This document shows positions 17,822 through 25,490 of a DNA stretch of 64,000 nt, piece after piece. The notes beneath the pieces were generated by a model. That model did not search any database. It saw only the letters and a list, made by a program, of their open reading frames with translations, and was not told where the DNA came from. The translations under genes were made by a program, and so were the position numbers. Origin of the DNA: Aureivirga marina (GTDB lineage: Bacteria; Bacteroidota; Bacteroidia; Flavobacteriales; Flavobacteriaceae); the NCBI RefSeq assembly GCF_015767265.1, contig NZ_JADPIB010000005.1, positions 339,724 to 403,723 of the forward strand, given 5' to 3'. How positions within the stretch are numbered: position 1 is the first letter of the stretch; each line of letters opens with the position of its first letter.

Positions 17822-18180
17822 AAAAAATTTAGAAATAATTATAATTTTAAGTTAAAATGACAAAATAAATAAATTTTAAATAAAAATATGCACATTACAA
17901 TTTTATTTTATCAAAATTCAAATATCTTTTATTAAAGTATTTAGAATCCCTCTTCAAAATTCTAGGTGAATTCTGTTAAAAATCCTTAAAATTTTATTTT
18001 TATATAAAAAGTTGATTATTAAATTTCATATTATTATGATTATTCCAATTCTTCTTACAGTTATTTAGTCTTAATAAAAATCATACCTTTTTATTTATTT
18101 TAAAAATAAAACATCAAAAAAGGCTGAATTCTCTCAAATTCAACCTTTACATTACTAAAACAGCTTGCCATTTCAATAAA
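17822..18180. other. intergenic, AT-rich, no gene seen
   Basis: No open frame of note, RNA gene or repeat is visible. The left part holds the promoter region of the giant gene. An imperfect TATTTTG lies about 40 bp before its start codon. A hairpin near 18116-18148 terminates the ABM-like gene. Confidence 0.5.
18116..18148 (-). terminator. terminator of the MerR-linked operon
   Basis: AAAAAGG-TGAATT pairs imperfectly with AATTCA-CCTTT around a CTCTCA loop. The A-run on the left reads as T on the minus strand, about 30 bp after the stop at 18181. Confidence 0.7.
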
Positions 18181-18822
18181 TCAAACCTCCTTTATATATT
18201 TTCCTACCTGAAAATTCTCTTGTTTTATCAATCGAAAATATTGCAATGTTTTCAAAATTAATTTCAATGATTTTTTCACTTTATTTCCTGCTTTTTTAAA
18301 ATTCTCTTCAGAATCCCAAATAAAAAATAACACATTTTTATCCTGATGCATCGCTTTAAATTCCTGATCTAAAATATATCCTTGATGATTTCTAAACGTA
18401 GAAAGAAATTCATTTTTCTTCTGAGGAAATATTTTTCTTTTCGAAGCTTTAATTGTTCTTACAGCAAATTCTATAACATATTTTTCTTGTTGTAAACTTT
18501 TAAAATCAAAAAGAGCATCATTTTCTGGATGAATTAAATAGGAACCTAAAACGGAAAAACTTGAAGTATAATTTTGAAAAATTGGTGAAAATTGTAATTG
18601 ACTTTCTAATTTCTTTTTTTCTTCCAAACTTTTCCAAGTAATTACTTCTACATATACATTTTTCGATTGCTTTTTAGGAAAAGAAAAAAACGATTTAAAT
18701 AAACTAAAATTCAATGCTTCATACAATTCTTTTCTTTCTTCCATAAAATGTTTTCTCTTCTTTAAAAAACTTGATGAATCTTCTTTTAATTTGATAAATT
18801 TTAACTCAATTAGTTGCATCAC
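18181..18822 (-). CDS. unknown protein with probable tandem ABM-like (dimeric alpha/beta barrel) domains
   Basis: This 213-residue cytoplasmic protein is rich in Lys, Phe and Glu. Two halves each contain an aromatic segment of the type VYVEVITWKSLEEKK and VLFFIWDSEENFKKA, which suggests two ferredoxin-like halves as in ABM-type monooxygenases. I see no cofactor motif. It is the last gene of a three-gene unit and overlaps the DoxX-like gene by four bases (ATGA), so the two are translationally coupled. Control by the divergent MerR protein is inferred from the operator in front of the unit. The fold assignment is tentative. Confidence 0.5.
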   Translation of the reverse strand: MMQLIELKFIKLKEDSSSFLKKRKHFMEERKELYEALNFSLFKSFFSFPKKQSKNVYVEVITWKSLEEKKKLESQLQFSPIFQNYTSSFSVLGSYLIHPENDALFDFKSLQQEKYVIEFAVRTIKASKRKIFPQKKNEFLSTFRNHQGYILDQEFKAMHQDKNVLFFIWDSEENFKKAGNKVKKSLKLILKTLQYFRLIKQENFQVGKYIKEV

Positions 18823-19187
18823 TTTACCTTTTTATAATCCATTTTCTTTTCAAAAACATAACTAATCAACATCAAAACTAACATCAAAATAGGTCCAAAT
18901 GTTTCTCCATCATTTTTCATAAAATGCGCTAAAGCTGAGAGTAACAAATTAAATGTAAATCCAGCATACGCCCATTCTTTAAGCAAAGGAAACTTCTTTT
19001 GTAAAATCGCAATAATTCCTAAAAACTTCGCAATCGCCAACGGATAAACTAAATAAGCAGGAAAACCTAAACTCTCGAAAGACAATGTAATTTCAGTATA
19101 ATTCATAAAATACATTGCTACAGCACTTAAAATTCCTAAAGAAAATAATCCAGTAAAAACCCAATAAATAATTTTATTTCTTTTCAT
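18819..19187 (-). CDS. DoxX-like family membrane protein
   Basis: This 122-residue inner-membrane protein has four predicted helices. The first is at the N-terminus (IIYWVFTGLFSLGILSA), followed by GFPAYLVYPLAIAKFLGIIAIL, LKEWAYAGFTFNLLLSALAHF and PILMLVLMLISYVF. This layout, with FP..L..PLA..K..G and KEWAYAGF, is that of the DoxX-like proteins common in Bacteroidota. The biochemical role is poorly known; links with redox or thiol stress are reported for relatives. It lies three bases after the YceI-like gene and overlaps the following gene, so all three are one operon. Confidence 0.82.
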   Translation of the reverse strand: MKRNKIIYWVFTGLFSLGILSAVAMYFMNYTEITLSFESLGFPAYLVYPLAIAKFLGIIAILQKKFPLLKEWAYAGFTFNLLLSALAHFMKNDGETFGPILMLVLMLISYVFEKKMDYKKVK

Positions 19188-19190
19188 GAT

Positions 19191-19721
19191 TTATGATTTT
19201 AGTTTACACAAAACTTTTGTTATTTCTACTGTTTTCCCAACCATAAATCCACCTTTTGGTCCAACTCCAAAGTCTGTTCTTTTTATAGAAAAATTTCCTA
19301 TTATTTCATTTGATTCTGAATTAAAAGTGAAAGGAATTTCTACTTCTTTTTTTCTATTTTTAATCTGTAATATTCCTTTTGCAATAAATTTTCCATTAAA
19401 TTTTTCAATAGTTTTAGATGTAAAACAAATATTTGGAAAGTTTTCAATATCAAAAAAATCTTCCTTCTTTAAATGCTTATCTCTTCCTTTGTTTTTGGTT
19501 TGAATCGTTGCGACTTCAAGACAAATATTAATTCTCGAATTTTCAATGTTTTTTTCATCTAAAAAAACTTCTCCTGTCATTCCAGAAATTGTTCCTTTTA
19601 CAGAATTAATTCCCATATTAGAAATTTTAAATTCAACTAAAGACTCTTCTGTAACAACATTCTGTGAAAACAGAAAATTAGGAATCGTTAAAAACAATGT
19701 TAATAGATATATTAATCTCAT
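19191..19721 (-). CDS. secreted YceI-family lipocalin-like protein
   Basis: This 176-residue protein has a Sec signal (LTLFLTIPNFLFSQ) and a YceI beta-barrel, recognised by VEFKISNMGINSVKGTISGMTGEVFLDE, the KHLKKEDFFDIENFPNICF segment and the end FGVGPKGGFMVGKTVEIT. YceI proteins bind long hydrophobic isoprenoid-like or amide ligands in the periplasm. It is the first gene of a unit with a DoxX-like and an ABM-like gene. Its promoter contains the MerR-type operator, so it is probably induced under the stress or ligand sensed by that regulator. Confidence 0.9.
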   Translation of the reverse strand: MRLIYLLTLFLTIPNFLFSQNVVTEESLVEFKISNMGINSVKGTISGMTGEVFLDEKNIENSRINICLEVATIQTKNKGRDKHLKKEDFFDIENFPNICFTSKTIEKFNGKFIAKGILQIKNRKKEVEIPFTFNSESNEIIGNFSIKRTDFGVGPKGGFMVGKTVEITKVLCKLKS

Positions 19722-19748
19722 AAATGGTTATTTTTTAATTTACATTTG

Positions 19749-19783
19749 CAAAGATAAACCATGGACTATAGTCAATAGTCAAA
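19749..19783 (-). promoter_or_regulatory. MerR-type promoter with overlong spacer in front of the YceI operon
   Basis: Reading leftward, a -33 TTTG (19783-19780) and a perfect -7 element TATCTTTG (19756-19749) are separated by 23 bp. The gltP-like promoter at 33220-33250 in this window has 19 bp. The palindrome GACTATAGTC (19764-19773) sits almost exactly in the middle of the spacer, and the dyad extends imperfectly to 19758-19779. Centred dyad plus stretched spacer is the MerR activation arrangement. Confidence 0.75.
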
Positions 19784-19826
19784 TGATTTTTCAACTTTTT
19801 TTAATCTTTTTTAAAATTTAACATTT

Positions 19827-20231
19827 ATGAAAATTGGACAACTTGCAAAAATCACAGGCGTATCAAGGGATACAGTGAGATTGTATGAGAAAATGGGATT
19901 GGTTAAAAATGTTTCTCAACCTTATGAATACAATAATTATAAAGAATATGGAGATGAAAATGTAGAACGAATTAAATTAGTTTTAGACATGAAAAAACAT
20001 GGATTAAAACTTTCTGAATGTAAAGAAATTCTTGATAATCTGGAAAATCATGAAAACGATACAGAATTTCGTAAAAAATTTCTTACACAAAAAATTGAAG
20101 AATTAGATAAAAAAATCAAAGAATTAAATGCTTTAAAAAAGACGTTTGAAACTTTTTTAGAAAACGATGGAGAATGTGATAAACAAGAAGAAATTATGAA
20201 AGTAAAAATCACAACAAAAGAAGAAAAATAA
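19827..20231 (+). CDS. MerR family transcriptional regulator
   Basis: This 134-residue regulator has the N-terminal winged helix MKIGQLAKITGVSRDTVRLYEKMGLVKN, the second wing region with NNYKEYGDENVERI, and a coiled-coil dimer helix (residues 75-112). The C-terminus is short, with a single Cys (ENDGECDK), so it does not look like a classical metal sensor with a CxC loop; the effector is unknown. It is divergent from the YceI operon, and the MerR-type operator lies between the two, so that operon is the likely target. A compact terminator separates it from the convergent gene. Confidence 0.92.
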   Translation: MKIGQLAKITGVSRDTVRLYEKMGLVKNVSQPYEYNNYKEYGDENVERIKLVLDMKKHGLKLSECKEILDNLENHENDTEFRKKFLTQKIEELDKKIKELNALKKTFETFLENDGECDKQEEIMKVKITTKEEK

Positions 20232-20253
20232 AAGGATACAATTTGCATCCTTT
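20231..20253. terminator. terminator between the MerR gene and its convergent neighbour
   Basis: AAAGGAT (20231-20237) pairs with ATCCTTT (20247-20253). The stem is short and the T-tract modest, so it is probably shared between both directions. Confidence 0.65.
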
Positions 20254-20262
20254 CTATATTTT

Positions 20263-21687
20263 TCAACACATTATTTCGCTCAAAAGTACTTCATCATTAT
20301 CTAAAAATGCAAAAAGTTTTTTTCGAAAAGCGCCTTTTTTATTTAATAATGTTTTCGCCATTTTATCTATTGAAATGATTGTTAAAATTGTTTGAATATA
20401 GGCTTCAATCAAATCGTCAATTCCTAAACCAAGCGAATTAAAATCTTTTTGATCCATCAATAATAAACGTGAAGTATCCGAATCCCATTTATTTTCATCT
20501 AATTTTATCGAAAGATTCGTTCCCAAAACTTTCCAACTATCTTCTGGCAAATCTTTTTCCAAAGGAGTTCTCGCTCTTCTCGCATATAAAGCACCTGGGG
20601 CAAATCCTTTCGGAGAAGAATAAACCATCATTCTTAAATCTGCAATAAAAATATTTCCTTTCTTATTTGGCATTGTTCCAATATGAAAAAATTTTCCATG
20701 TTGGCTTGTCGAACTCCAATTATAATGTCCAATTAAACTTTGTACAATAAATTGATCATAAGAATGCTCTAAATCCATGAAATTTTGCAATTCCTTTTCA
20801 CTTGTAATCGTATAAACTCCTTGTCCTGCATTGGAATATGGATTTTTAATTACAGCTTTTCCACCAAATTTCTGAATCCAAAGAGGAATTTCTAGTTTAT
20901 TAACATCTTTAATTGTCTCTGGCACATTTATTTTTAAACCCGATTCTGCAATTTCAGCATTAAAAATTTCGTATGCCTTATTTGCTAAAAGTTTATTTCT
21001 TCCACCAGCCAAACAAACCAAAGTAGAATTATAAATAAATGTTTTAGAAGTTGTCGGAATTCGATTCCAAGGTTTTTGTGTTACATAACGAAAAGCTGCT
21101 CTAATTGGAATTTTCTCATCATTTTGTTCTAAAATCATCACTTTATTTTCAAAAGTGATATAACTTTCTTCCTTATTAAAATGTGGAATTAAATAAACTT
21201 TTTCTCCAGTTAAATCAGCAATTGTCGAAGCATAACCAGTAACTTCCATATAGTTTTTATCATAAATTACCGCCAATGCTCCTTTTGGTAATCTTTTATT
21301 TTTTAAAGCTGGAAGAAATGATTTCTTAATCAAAGCTTTATATCCACGATGTTCATTAGATTCATTACTATTTGGCATTGATTTTTGACCAGAAGGACAC
21401 GAATTTGTTTCTAAAACAACCATTTTTCGATTTCCCATTTCGGTCGTTACATAAAACAAATCTGAACCTCCCCAAAAGAAATGTTTACACTGATATTTTA
21501 ATAATTCTAGAAGTTTTTCTTTGCTAACTTGCGGATTCAAATGACAAAATCGTTCTGCAATTCTATCATGTTCCATATTGAAAAAATGCCCAATCATTCG
21601 ATGCAATTGCGCATTTAAAGCTTTTGGATAAAAATGGTTTTCAGCTTCAAAGCTATTTGGTTCTATAATCTCTATTTTCCTAGTCAT
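20263..21687 (-). CDS. conserved protein, ATP-grasp-like
   Basis: This 474-residue protein has no signal peptide. Residues near 90-105 read VVLETNSCPSGQKSMP, and a later part reads KAVIKNPYSNAGQGVYTI, a glycine-rich Lys-containing loop typical of ATP-grasp enzymes, followed by FIVQSLIGHYNW, MPNKKGNIFIADLRMMVYSS and APGALYARRAR, which could supply acidic and basic ATP/Mg ligands. It is therefore likely to join a carboxylate to a nucleophile, but I cannot name the substrate. It stands alone, converging on the MerR gene. The ATP-grasp call rests on motif appearance only. Confidence 0.55.
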   Translation of the reverse strand: MTRKIEIIEPNSFEAENHFYPKALNAQLHRMIGHFFNMEHDRIAERFCHLNPQVSKEKLLELLKYQCKHFFWGGSDLFYVTTEMGNRKMVVLETNSCPSGQKSMPNSNESNEHRGYKALIKKSFLPALKNKRLPKGALAVIYDKNYMEVTGYASTIADLTGEKVYLIPHFNKEESYITFENKVMILEQNDEKIPIRAAFRYVTQKPWNRIPTTSKTFIYNSTLVCLAGGRNKLLANKAYEIFNAEIAESGLKINVPETIKDVNKLEIPLWIQKFGGKAVIKNPYSNAGQGVYTITSEKELQNFMDLEHSYDQFIVQSLIGHYNWSSTSQHGKFFHIGTMPNKKGNIFIADLRMMVYSSPKGFAPGALYARRARTPLEKDLPEDSWKVLGTNLSIKLDENKWDSDTSRLLLMDQKDFNSLGLGIDDLIEAYIQTILTIISIDKMAKTLLNKKGAFRKKLFAFLDNDEVLLSEIMC

Positions 21688-22022
21688 TTTACACTCTATC
21701 TAAAGTGATGAAACAATTAATTGATTTAAAATGCTTTTTTTAACCTTTTGAAGATAAATCCAAATATTTAAATTTCAGTTATTTATTTTATAATTTTTCA
21801 TGTAGAAACTGTTATTTTTTTGAAGTAAAAAAGTGAATTTCTTTAGTATTTAAGAAAAAGTGGAAATTTCTATAATTAAAATAAGTTTTGGTTATTTATT
21901 AATATATAATACAGGAATTAAAAATTAAAAAAACATATTGGATTTTATATTTATAAAAAGCGTCTTTTACTCTTAATTATTATTGTATCTTTGAGAAGAA
22001 TTCATAACATTTTAAAATTATC
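21688..22022. other. intergenic, promoters only
   Basis: This AT-rich stretch lies between two divergent genes. The only recognisable signal is the TATCTTTG element at 21986-21993 in front of the beta-lactamase gene. No small gene or strong inverted repeat is visible. Confidence 0.5.
21986..21993 (+). promoter_or_regulatory. -7 element of the metallo-beta-lactamase gene
   Basis: TATCTTTG is a perfect TAnnTTTG match 29 bp before the start codon, implying a leader of about 23 nt. No TTTG is seen at the expected -33 position. Confidence 0.6.
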
Positions 22023-22745
22023 ATGAAAAAAATAGCATTCCTATTTCTGATTTCTATTGCTTTTTTTAGTTGTACAAACTCAAAAGAATATGCTTCAGAA
22101 ACTTTAAAAATTCAGCCACTTTCTGAGAATATTTTCACACATATATCTTATTTACAAACAGAAGATTTTGGAAATGTTCCTTGTAATGGAATGATTTATA
22201 TTGAAAATGACGAAGCAATAATTTTTGATACTCCTACAAATAATAAAGCTTCGGAAGAATTAATTAATTGGGTTGAAAAACAAAATAAAACTGTTAAAGC
22301 AATTGTTGTAACACATTTTCACGAAGATTGTTTAGGAGGTTTAGAACAATTTCATCAGAAAAACATTGCTTCTTATGGAAGTGAAAAGACAATTAATTTA
22401 GCAAATGAAAAAAATATTAAAATAGTACCAAATCATGTTTTTTCAGAAAAAATCGAACTTGAAATTGGAAAAAATTCTGTGATTACAGAATATTTCGGAG
22501 AAGGTCACACAAAAGACAATGTGGTTGGATATATTCCAAATGAAAATGCTTTATTTGGAGGATGTTTGGTTAAAAGAGTTGGTGCTGGAAAAGGTTTTAC
22601 AGGAGACGCAAATATAAATGCTTGGTCAAATACGGTATTAAAGATTAAAAATAAATATCCAAATTTAGAAATTGTTGTTCCAGGACATGGAAAATCTGGA
22701 GGAACAGAACTTTTGGATTTTACAATTGAACTTTTTAAAAATTAA
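22023..22745 (+). CDS. subclass B1 metallo-beta-lactamase, CcrA-like, predicted lipoprotein
   Basis: This 240-residue zinc hydrolase has all B1 zinc ligands: H98, H100 and D102 (THFHEDCLGG), H162 (GEGHTKDN), C181 (ALFGGCLVK) and H222 (VPGHGK). CLVK keeps the substrate-binding Lys three residues after the zinc Cys. HFHEDCLGGL and LFGGCLVK resemble Bacteroides CcrA most. The signal ends in IAFFSC-TN, a lipobox, so the enzyme is probably membrane-anchored, as known for NDM-1. It should hydrolyse penicillins, cephalosporins and carbapenems if expressed. There is no mobile element beside it, so it is probably an intrinsic chromosomal enzyme. It converges on the TetR gene with one base between stops. 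Confidence 0.92.
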   Translation: MKKIAFLFLISIAFFSCTNSKEYASETLKIQPLSENIFTHISYLQTEDFGNVPCNGMIYIENDEAIIFDTPTNNKASEELINWVEKQNKTVKAIVVTHFHEDCLGGLEQFHQKNIASYGSEKTINLANEKNIKIVPNHVFSEKIELEIGKNSVITEYFGEGHTKDNVVGYIPNENALFGGCLVKRVGAGKGFTGDANINAWSNTVLKIKNKYPNLEIVVPGHGKSGGTELLDFTIELFKN

Positions 22746-22746
22746 T

Positions 22747-23307
22747 TTATTTTAAAACTTTATAATATGCTTTTTTAGCATTTTCAATTGGAGAACTATT
22801 TCCATGAATTTGACTTAAAATAATAGCTCCTTCAATTAAAATCATAATCTCTTTGGAAAGTTCTTCACTTATAATTTTATAGGGAGAATTTTCCAATTCT
22901 TTTAAAATCCAATTTTCTAAAAAAGATTTATGAAAAATTACTTCTTCTTTGATAGAATTTTCCTCTGGTTTTAAATTTGTGACAATATTTTGAAACGCAC
23001 ATCCAATATAATTCATTTCTTCCAACCAAGATTTTAAAAAATCAAAAATCTTCGCCAATTTCTGTTTTACATCTTTTTCTTCCTCTCCTACAAACTGTAT
23101 CATATTTTCCATCCAAAAAAGATGACGATATTGTAAAAAAGCAACCGCAATTTCTTCTTTCGAACGAAAATGTTGATACATGCTTGCTTTTGCAACTTCT
23201 GCCTCTTTGATAATTTGATTTATCCCAGTATTTGTATAACCTTGTTTATAAAATAAATCAGAAGCTGTCTTAATAATTCTTTCTTTTACAGATTGCTTTT
23301 TACCCAT
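22747..23307 (-). CDS. TetR/AcrR family transcriptional regulator
   Basis: This 186-residue repressor has the N-terminal helix-turn-helix TNTGINQIIKEAEVAKASMYQHFRSKEEIAVAFL and a divergent ligand-binding C-terminal half. The effector is unknown. A 14-bp dyad overlaps its own -33 region, so autorepression is likely. No clear target operon is adjacent: the convergent beta-lactamase does not share its promoter, and the upstream hypothetical gene starts 266 bp away. The -7 element ends only five bases before the start codon, so the mRNA may be leaderless. Confidence 0.9.
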   Translation of the reverse strand: MGKKQSVKERIIKTASDLFYKQGYTNTGINQIIKEAEVAKASMYQHFRSKEEIAVAFLQYRHLFWMENMIQFVGEEEKDVKQKLAKIFDFLKSWLEEMNYIGCAFQNIVTNLKPEENSIKEEVIFHKSFLENWILKELENSPYKIISEELSKEIMILIEGAIILSQIHGNSSPIENAKKAYYKVLK

Positions 23308-23311
23308 TTTA

Positions 23312-23348
23312 CAAAGATAAAAATTGCGTAAAAAACATACAAGTCTGT
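23312..23348 (-). promoter_or_regulatory. promoter and putative operator of the TetR gene
   Basis: Reading leftward, the dyad ACAnACnnGTnTGT at 23348-23335 is followed by the perfect -7 element TATCTTTG at 23319-23312. The dyad covers the -33 position, so bound protein would block RNA polymerase. Confidence 0.6.
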
Positions 23349-23573
23349 TTCAAACTTCATTTTAACATTAAGAATAGAATTTCAATTTTATTTTAGGTTA
23401 ATTTTTTAGAAATATTTTAGTTAAAAAACAGATAGTTAACTCATTTATTTACAAAATTTTAAATTGACTTCAACTGATTTTTTCCCTATATTATTACTTG
23501 AAAAAAACTTGAGGAAAGGCGAAATCTGAAAAGCCTAATTTTAAATAGAGTAAGATTAAAAAAAATACGACAA

Positions 23574-23960
23574 ATGAATTATTCTGGAATTAAAAAATTT
23601 GAGATAATCAACCAAAGTACATGTCCAATTTCTAATTTTCGATTGACACATTTCATGCATGAAGATTGTAAAGAAAATACGAATAAAGTTGTGACAAAAT
23701 CTATTTTTGAAAAAAATGAATCTATTACAACAAATTTCGAATCTATCTATGGAAAAGAAGATTGCTGGTTTGTACAATTTGCTACTCCTGATGGAGATAA
23801 TAAAATGACAAAAGCTTTAAAATGCAATATGCGAGAAAAAGGTACAGATTACAGAATTATTATTACAAATTCTGAATTAATTATTGAATGGAATGATGAT
23901 CTAGCGACTTTACATGCAAAGGGAACATATGTTAAACCGATAAGAGAAGTGATGGAGTAA
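23574..23960 (+). CDS. hypothetical protein
   Basis: This 128-residue protein has no signal peptide or membrane helix and I do not recognise its family. It has four cysteines in the first 85 residues (STCPISNF, HEDCKEN, KEDCWFV, LKCNMRE) and beta-rich segments near the end (YRIIITNSELIIEWNDD). Normal low-GC codon use and a strong terminator directly after the stop support a real gene. It lies between a TetR gene and a DUF2071 gene, and the context gives no hint of function. Confidence 0.6.
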   Translation: MNYSGIKKFEIINQSTCPISNFRLTHFMHEDCKENTNKVVTKSIFEKNESITTNFESIYGKEDCWFVQFATPDGDNKMTKALKCNMREKGTDYRIIITNSELIIEWNDDLATLHAKGTYVKPIREVME

Positions 23961-23982
23961 AAAGCCCTAAAAAAGGGCTTTT
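23960..23982. terminator. bidirectional terminator
   Basis: AAAAGCCC (23960-23967) pairs with GGGCTTTT (23975-23982), a GC-rich stem with A and T flanks between two convergent genes. Confidence 0.9.
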
Positions 23983-23985
23983 GTT

Positions 23986-24696
23986 TTATGTAATCTTTAT
24001 TTTATTTTCTACTGTAATTTCAGAACCTTCTGCCAACATTACAGAAGAAGGTTCTTGTTGATTTAAAAACGAAAATTCTTCTCCATAAATTTCTTCAAAA
24101 TCAACATCTAATTTATAATTTAACACATCATACGTTTTCCATCTTGGATGTGTAACTTCATATTCATTGGTAGAAGTTTCATTAATTTTTGCATACCCCC
24201 AATAATGTTCTGTAATAAATTCTGTTTCGCTTCCTTCTAACAAATCTTTTCCTTCTTTTTCTGCAACTACAGCAATGGAATTCCAACCATTTTTCTTTCT
24301 CCATTGGTATGCAACTTTACGATTTTCTGCATCTTCTTGCCAATTATGACGCATTTCCATGGTTTCATAATTTTCATTATATACTGTATTTGCGACAAAA
24401 GTTAAAGCTGGTTTTGGTACAATTTCTTTAATAAAAACAACTCCTCTCTTCCACTCTCCTTCTTCTTTTCTTTTTACATAAAAACGCAAATTTACTTCTT
24501 CAAAATCTGTATGAAAAGGAACTTTTATTCCAAGAAGTTTTGTATTTAAAAACATAAAACCAATTAAACTTACGTAACATTTCTCATTCCATAAATCTAA
24601 TTCCATTCCATGCGGAACATATTTTTCTAAAATTGTAGGATTTACTTCATAATTAAAAATGGCTAGTTTTCGCCATTCTGCAACTAAAAAACTCAT
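23986..24696 (-). CDS. DUF2071 (YqjF-like) family protein
   Basis: This 236-residue soluble protein of the YqjF/DUF2071 family shows FLVAEWRKLAIFNYEV at the start, LEKYVPHGMELDLWNEKCYVSLIGFMF, NLRFYVKRK and a C-terminal HYWGYAK. Members often sit in acetoacetate-decarboxylase-like folds, but the reaction is not established. It is convergent with the small hypothetical gene and divergent from the DUF2461 gene. Confidence 0.85.
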   Translation of the reverse strand: MSFLVAEWRKLAIFNYEVNPTILEKYVPHGMELDLWNEKCYVSLIGFMFLNTKLLGIKVPFHTDFEEVNLRFYVKRKEEGEWKRGVVFIKEIVPKPALTFVANTVYNENYETMEMRHNWQEDAENRKVAYQWRKKNGWNSIAVVAEKEGKDLLEGSETEFITEHYWGYAKINETSTNEYEVTHPRWKTYDVLNYKLDVDFEEIYGEEFSFLNQQEPSSVMLAEGSEITVENKIKIT

Positions 24697-24776
24697 ATTT
24701 TTCTTTTTAAATGAAACAATTTTTACACTTTAATTCTCAAAAATATTAATTATTTTAACAGGAAAATATTTTTATA

Positions 24777-25430
24777 ATGAAATTAGAATTAATCCTAAGT
24801 TTTTTAAGCAAGTTAGAAAAAAATAACAATCGTGATTGGTTTCATGAAAATAAAAAAACATATACAGAAGCTAGAGAAGAATATGCACTTTTAATTGATG
24901 CTTTGATTTCAAAAATTAGAAAGTTTGACGAATCTATAATGACAATTTCTTCTAAAGATTGTATGTTTCGTTTAAATCGTGATATTCGTTTTTCTAATAA
25001 TAAAGATCCATATAAATTAAATTTTGGAGCATTTATTTCTGGAAATGGAAGAAAAAGTGAGCAAGCAGGATATTATGTGCATATCGAACCTGGAAAATCT
25101 TTTATTGGAGGAGGAATTTATAGACCACAAGCAAAAGAATTAAAAGCAATTCGAACAGAAATTTTTGAATATCCTGAAGAGTTTAAAGCTATTATTCATG
25201 ATGAAAAGTTTCAAAAAGTTTTTCCTGAAATTTATGGAGAAAAATTAAAAACTGCACCACGTGGATTTCCAAAAGATTTTAAAGATTTAGATTTAATAAA
25301 ACATAAAAGTTATGCAGTAATTCACAAAGTAGAAGATGATTTTTGGAAACAAGAAAATGTTTTAGAAGAAATCATTTCGGTTTTTAAAATTCAGTACAAA
25401 TACAATTTATTTCTGAATAATGCTTTGTAA
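24777..25430 (+). CDS. DUF2461 family protein
   Basis: This 217-residue protein is recognised as DUF2461 by FLSKLEKNNNRDWFHENKKTY at the start, the MFRLNRDIRFSNNKDPYK core, and YYVHIEPGKSFIGGGIYRP. The function is unknown in the family. Its last codons lie within a 14-bp hairpin that continues past the stop codon. The neighbouring di-heme peroxidase gene is convergent. Confidence 0.9.
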   Translation: MKLELILSFLSKLEKNNNRDWFHENKKTYTEAREEYALLIDALISKIRKFDESIMTISSKDCMFRLNRDIRFSNNKDPYKLNFGAFISGNGRKSEQAGYYVHIEPGKSFIGGGIYRPQAKELKAIRTEIFEYPEEFKAIIHDEKFQKVFPEIYGEKLKTAPRGFPKDFKDLDLIKHKSYAVIHKVEDDFWKQENVLEEIISVFKIQYKYNLFLNNAL

Positions 25431-25445
25431 TAAAGCATTATTCAG
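25413..25445. terminator. hairpin overlapping the DUF2461 stop codon
   Basis: CTGAATAATGCTTT (25413-25426) pairs perfectly with 25432-25445, and the TAA stop lies in the loop. The next bases contain CCCTTTTTC, so it may act as the terminator of this gene and of the convergent peroxidase gene. Confidence 0.65.
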
Positions 25446-25490
25446 AATTCCCTTTTTCTAAGCAATTTTTTGATAACTACTAAAACAATG

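Noticed and set aside
22023..23307. A resistance cassette of beta-lactamase plus TetR repressor.
   Set aside because: The genes are convergent and do not share a promoter, so regulation of the lactamase by this TetR protein has no sequence support.
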